A stretch of DNA of 25,817 nucleotides from JAYZDB01 sp036338025 (lineage in GTDB: Bacteria; Planctomycetota; UBA1135; UBA2386), in the NCBI GenBank assembly GCA_036338025.1, contig JAYZDB010000038.1, positions 1 through 25,817 of the forward strand, read 5' to 3'. The position numbers and the translations under genes are program-made. Shown piece after piece: positions 24,495 through 25,817 of the stretch (the stretch's first letter is position 1; each line of letters opens with the position of its first letter). Below the pieces are notes generated by a model. The model was given only the letters and a program-made list of their open reading frames with translations, was not told where the DNA came from and ran no database searches.

Positions 24495-25817
24495 CTACGG
24501 ATCCGACGGTGGTGGCGGCGGATCCAGTGTCAACACCTGGGTGTCACCGATTGGCTCCGCACTGCCATCTGTCAACTCCACCAGTTTGAACCCATCCACG
24601 ACAGTGAAGTGTACGGCGTAGTGCTTGGTGAGGTATTCGACGAATCCAGCTCCCATCGACTCCTTCCTGGATGCAAGCAGCAACACCTCGGTGGTCGAGA
24701 CCCCCAAGATCACGTGCTCACCTCGCGCCAACCGGTCGCGAACGTCCATATCGAAATCTGCGACACGATCATTGATGCCGTCAGTTTCCGAACTCAGCAA
24801 GGTGTCTAGACTCAAGATCCTGGCCCCGCGACGTTCAGCACAAGCTCTCACTTCCTCCTGCGGCTGACCCAAGCTCAGCATCGTCATCGCTCCGTTGCCG
24901 TAGCGGGACGCGATCGCATCCGAATACGTCGGTGCAAGATGCTCGGGCAAACGGGGAGAGAGTGCCAGACTGGCGACCACTGCCCCAAGGAGCACAATCG
25001 CATTGCGCCCCGGGATGCCAAGGCCGTTGTATGCAATGTGGGCAGTCGGCCACAGCAGGACCGCCATCCCCATTCCGGAACCACCAGTCCCCGTTGTCAC
25101 AACGGCCAATCCACCGACCATCAACAGGACCACAGCAGACGCAATACGATGGCTCTTTCGGAACAGCAGCAAGCAAAGGACCAGAGACAGTGGCATGAAC
25201 GGACGCAACCACTCGGTCTGAAGGCTACCGACTAGATCAACATCCCCGGGAGCCAGCGAGTGTTCCATCGACCAGGACGAACCCAGTACCATGTAGGCCG
25301 CCGGCAACACAAACATCGCGATCATGGCCTCAAAGCTCGGAACCCGTCCGCGAATCAACATCCAGCCAAGGACCCCCACCGGCGCGAAGATCGCCGTGTG
25401 GTGAGCCAACACACCAACTAGCATCGCAACGCCAGCCATGGCCGCATGGTTCGTGGACAATGCTCGTGAATTACGAGAAACCAGCCAAAAAGCCACGGCC
25501 GTGCATGCGAGCGCCAAACCGTGGCCTGGTACCGCAATACTGCCCAGGCCGATGACCGGGGTAATCGCCATCAAGGCCGTGAGTTGAAGGGCGCCAAATC
25601 GACTACTGGTCTGCGTGATCGACCAGCAGTGCATGAAGCTGACAGCTGCCGCAAAACAAACTGCGTTGGTGTAGAAGGCGGCGGACAACAAACTGATGTC
25701 GAATCCAATCGCAATCTTCGAAACCAGGTAGGTAAACAGGGGAGAACTGGTTTCAAAGACGCTCCGGCCTTCGAGAACCACTCCAATCGAAGACCACCCA
25801 CTCGCGAGTTCTGGGTC
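24495..25817 (-). CDS. Glycosyltransferase-like multi-pass membrane protein, 5' end missing
   Basis: At least 440 residues; the frame is open through the right window edge, so the N-terminus lies outside. The first visible part reads PELASGWSSIGVVLEGRSVF, then SSPLFTYL, similar to the first periplasmic loop of GT-C dolichyl-phosphate-mannose-type transferases, where the missing first helix would carry the catalytic Asp. About eight hydrophobic helices follow, then a soluble C-terminal part of about 130 residues (RACAERRGARILSLDTLL, VILGVSTTEVLLLASRK) and a PPPPPSDP end. Probable role: sugar transfer from a lipid carrier in the envelope. Family assignment is by pattern only. Confidence 0.6.
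   Translation of the reverse strand, partial: DPELASGWSSIGVVLEGRSVFETSSPLFTYLVSKIAIGFDISLLSAAFYTNAVCFAAAVSFMHCWSITQTSSRFGALQLTALMAITPVIGLGSIAVPGHGLALACTAVAFWLVSRNSRALSTNHAAMAGVAMLVGVLAHHTAIFAPVGVLGWMLIRGRVPSFEAMIAMFVLPAAYMVLGSSWSMEHSLAPGDVDLVGSLQTEWLRPFMPLSLVLCLLLFRKSHRIASAVVLLMVGGLAVVTTGTGGSGMGMAVLLWPTAHIAYNGLGIPGRNAIVLLGAVVASLALSPRLPEHLAPTYSDAIASRYGNGAMTMLSLGQPQEEVRACAERRGARILSLDTLLSSETDGINDRVADFDMDVRDRLARGEHVILGVSTTEVLLLASRKESMGAGFVEYLTKHYAVHFTVVDGFKLVELTDGSAEPIGDTQVLTLDPPPPPSDP

Noticed and set aside
24148..24621. A 157-codon plus-strand frame across the gap between the CPBP and glycosyltransferase-like genes
   Set aside because: Most of it is antisense to the ends of two real genes, and the 173-bp gap itself shows no start signal or family pattern.
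1..25817. CRISPR arrays, insertion sequences, tRNA or rRNA genes
   Set aside because: I saw no regularly spaced direct repeats, transposase frames, terminal inverted repeats or cloverleaf-like segments.

Overview
The window looks like a chromosomal piece of a Planctomycetota-type bacterium. The best markers are the adjacent DUF1553 and DUF1501 genes at the left end (a cytochrome/sulfatase-associated pair greatly expanded in that phylum), a sigma factor fused to a membrane-anchored domain, YfhO-like and heparinase-like genes, and GC-rich DNA with weak Shine-Dalgarno signals. TGA, TAG and TAA are all used as ordinary stops.

Layout. (1) 1-2606, plus strand: 3' end of a DUF1553 gene, a Tat-exported DUF1501 gene and a small lipoprotein. 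(2) 2618-12976, minus strand, read right to left: a secreted TPR protein, ExbB, ExbD, a 1283-residue three-domain membrane protein (beta-propeller, TonB-like membrane segment, long disordered linker, prenyltransferase-like toroid), then an iodotyrosine-deiodinase-like flavoprotein and a Nudix/metallo-beta-lactamase fusion. (3) 12977-13793: an about 0.8 kb gap with no convincing gene. (4) 13794-14627, plus: a short-chain dehydrogenase. (5) 14657-17862, minus: a small HMA-domain lipoprotein, a sigma factor fused to a transmembrane and extracytoplasmic part, and a secreted M20 amidohydrolase. (6) 17930-21213, plus: a heparinase-like lipoprotein, a small membrane protein and NagB. (7) 21149-25817, minus: a partial glycosyltransferase-like membrane protein, a CPBP (CAAX-type) protease and a YfhO-family membrane protein that overlaps nagB tail to tail.

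The most striking item is the HMA lipoprotein at 17539-17862. Its frame contains exactly two TGA codons, and they fall at the two positions where the HMA family carries its metal-binding cysteines (a U-A-V-G-U motif in place of C-x-x-G-C). Straight after the second TGA lies a perfect 6-bp hairpin with a UGGCU loop that resembles a bacterial SECIS element. I read it as a double-selenocysteine metal-binding lipoprotein that ordinary gene calling breaks up and misses.

The second notable system is the TPR-ExbB-ExbD-TonB-like cluster. The big protein carries the S-x3-H signature of TonB in a membrane helix of the right orientation. It therefore looks like an energy-coupled transducer whose periplasmic output end is a squalene-cyclase-like toroid and whose N-terminal periplasmic end is a TolB-like propeller.
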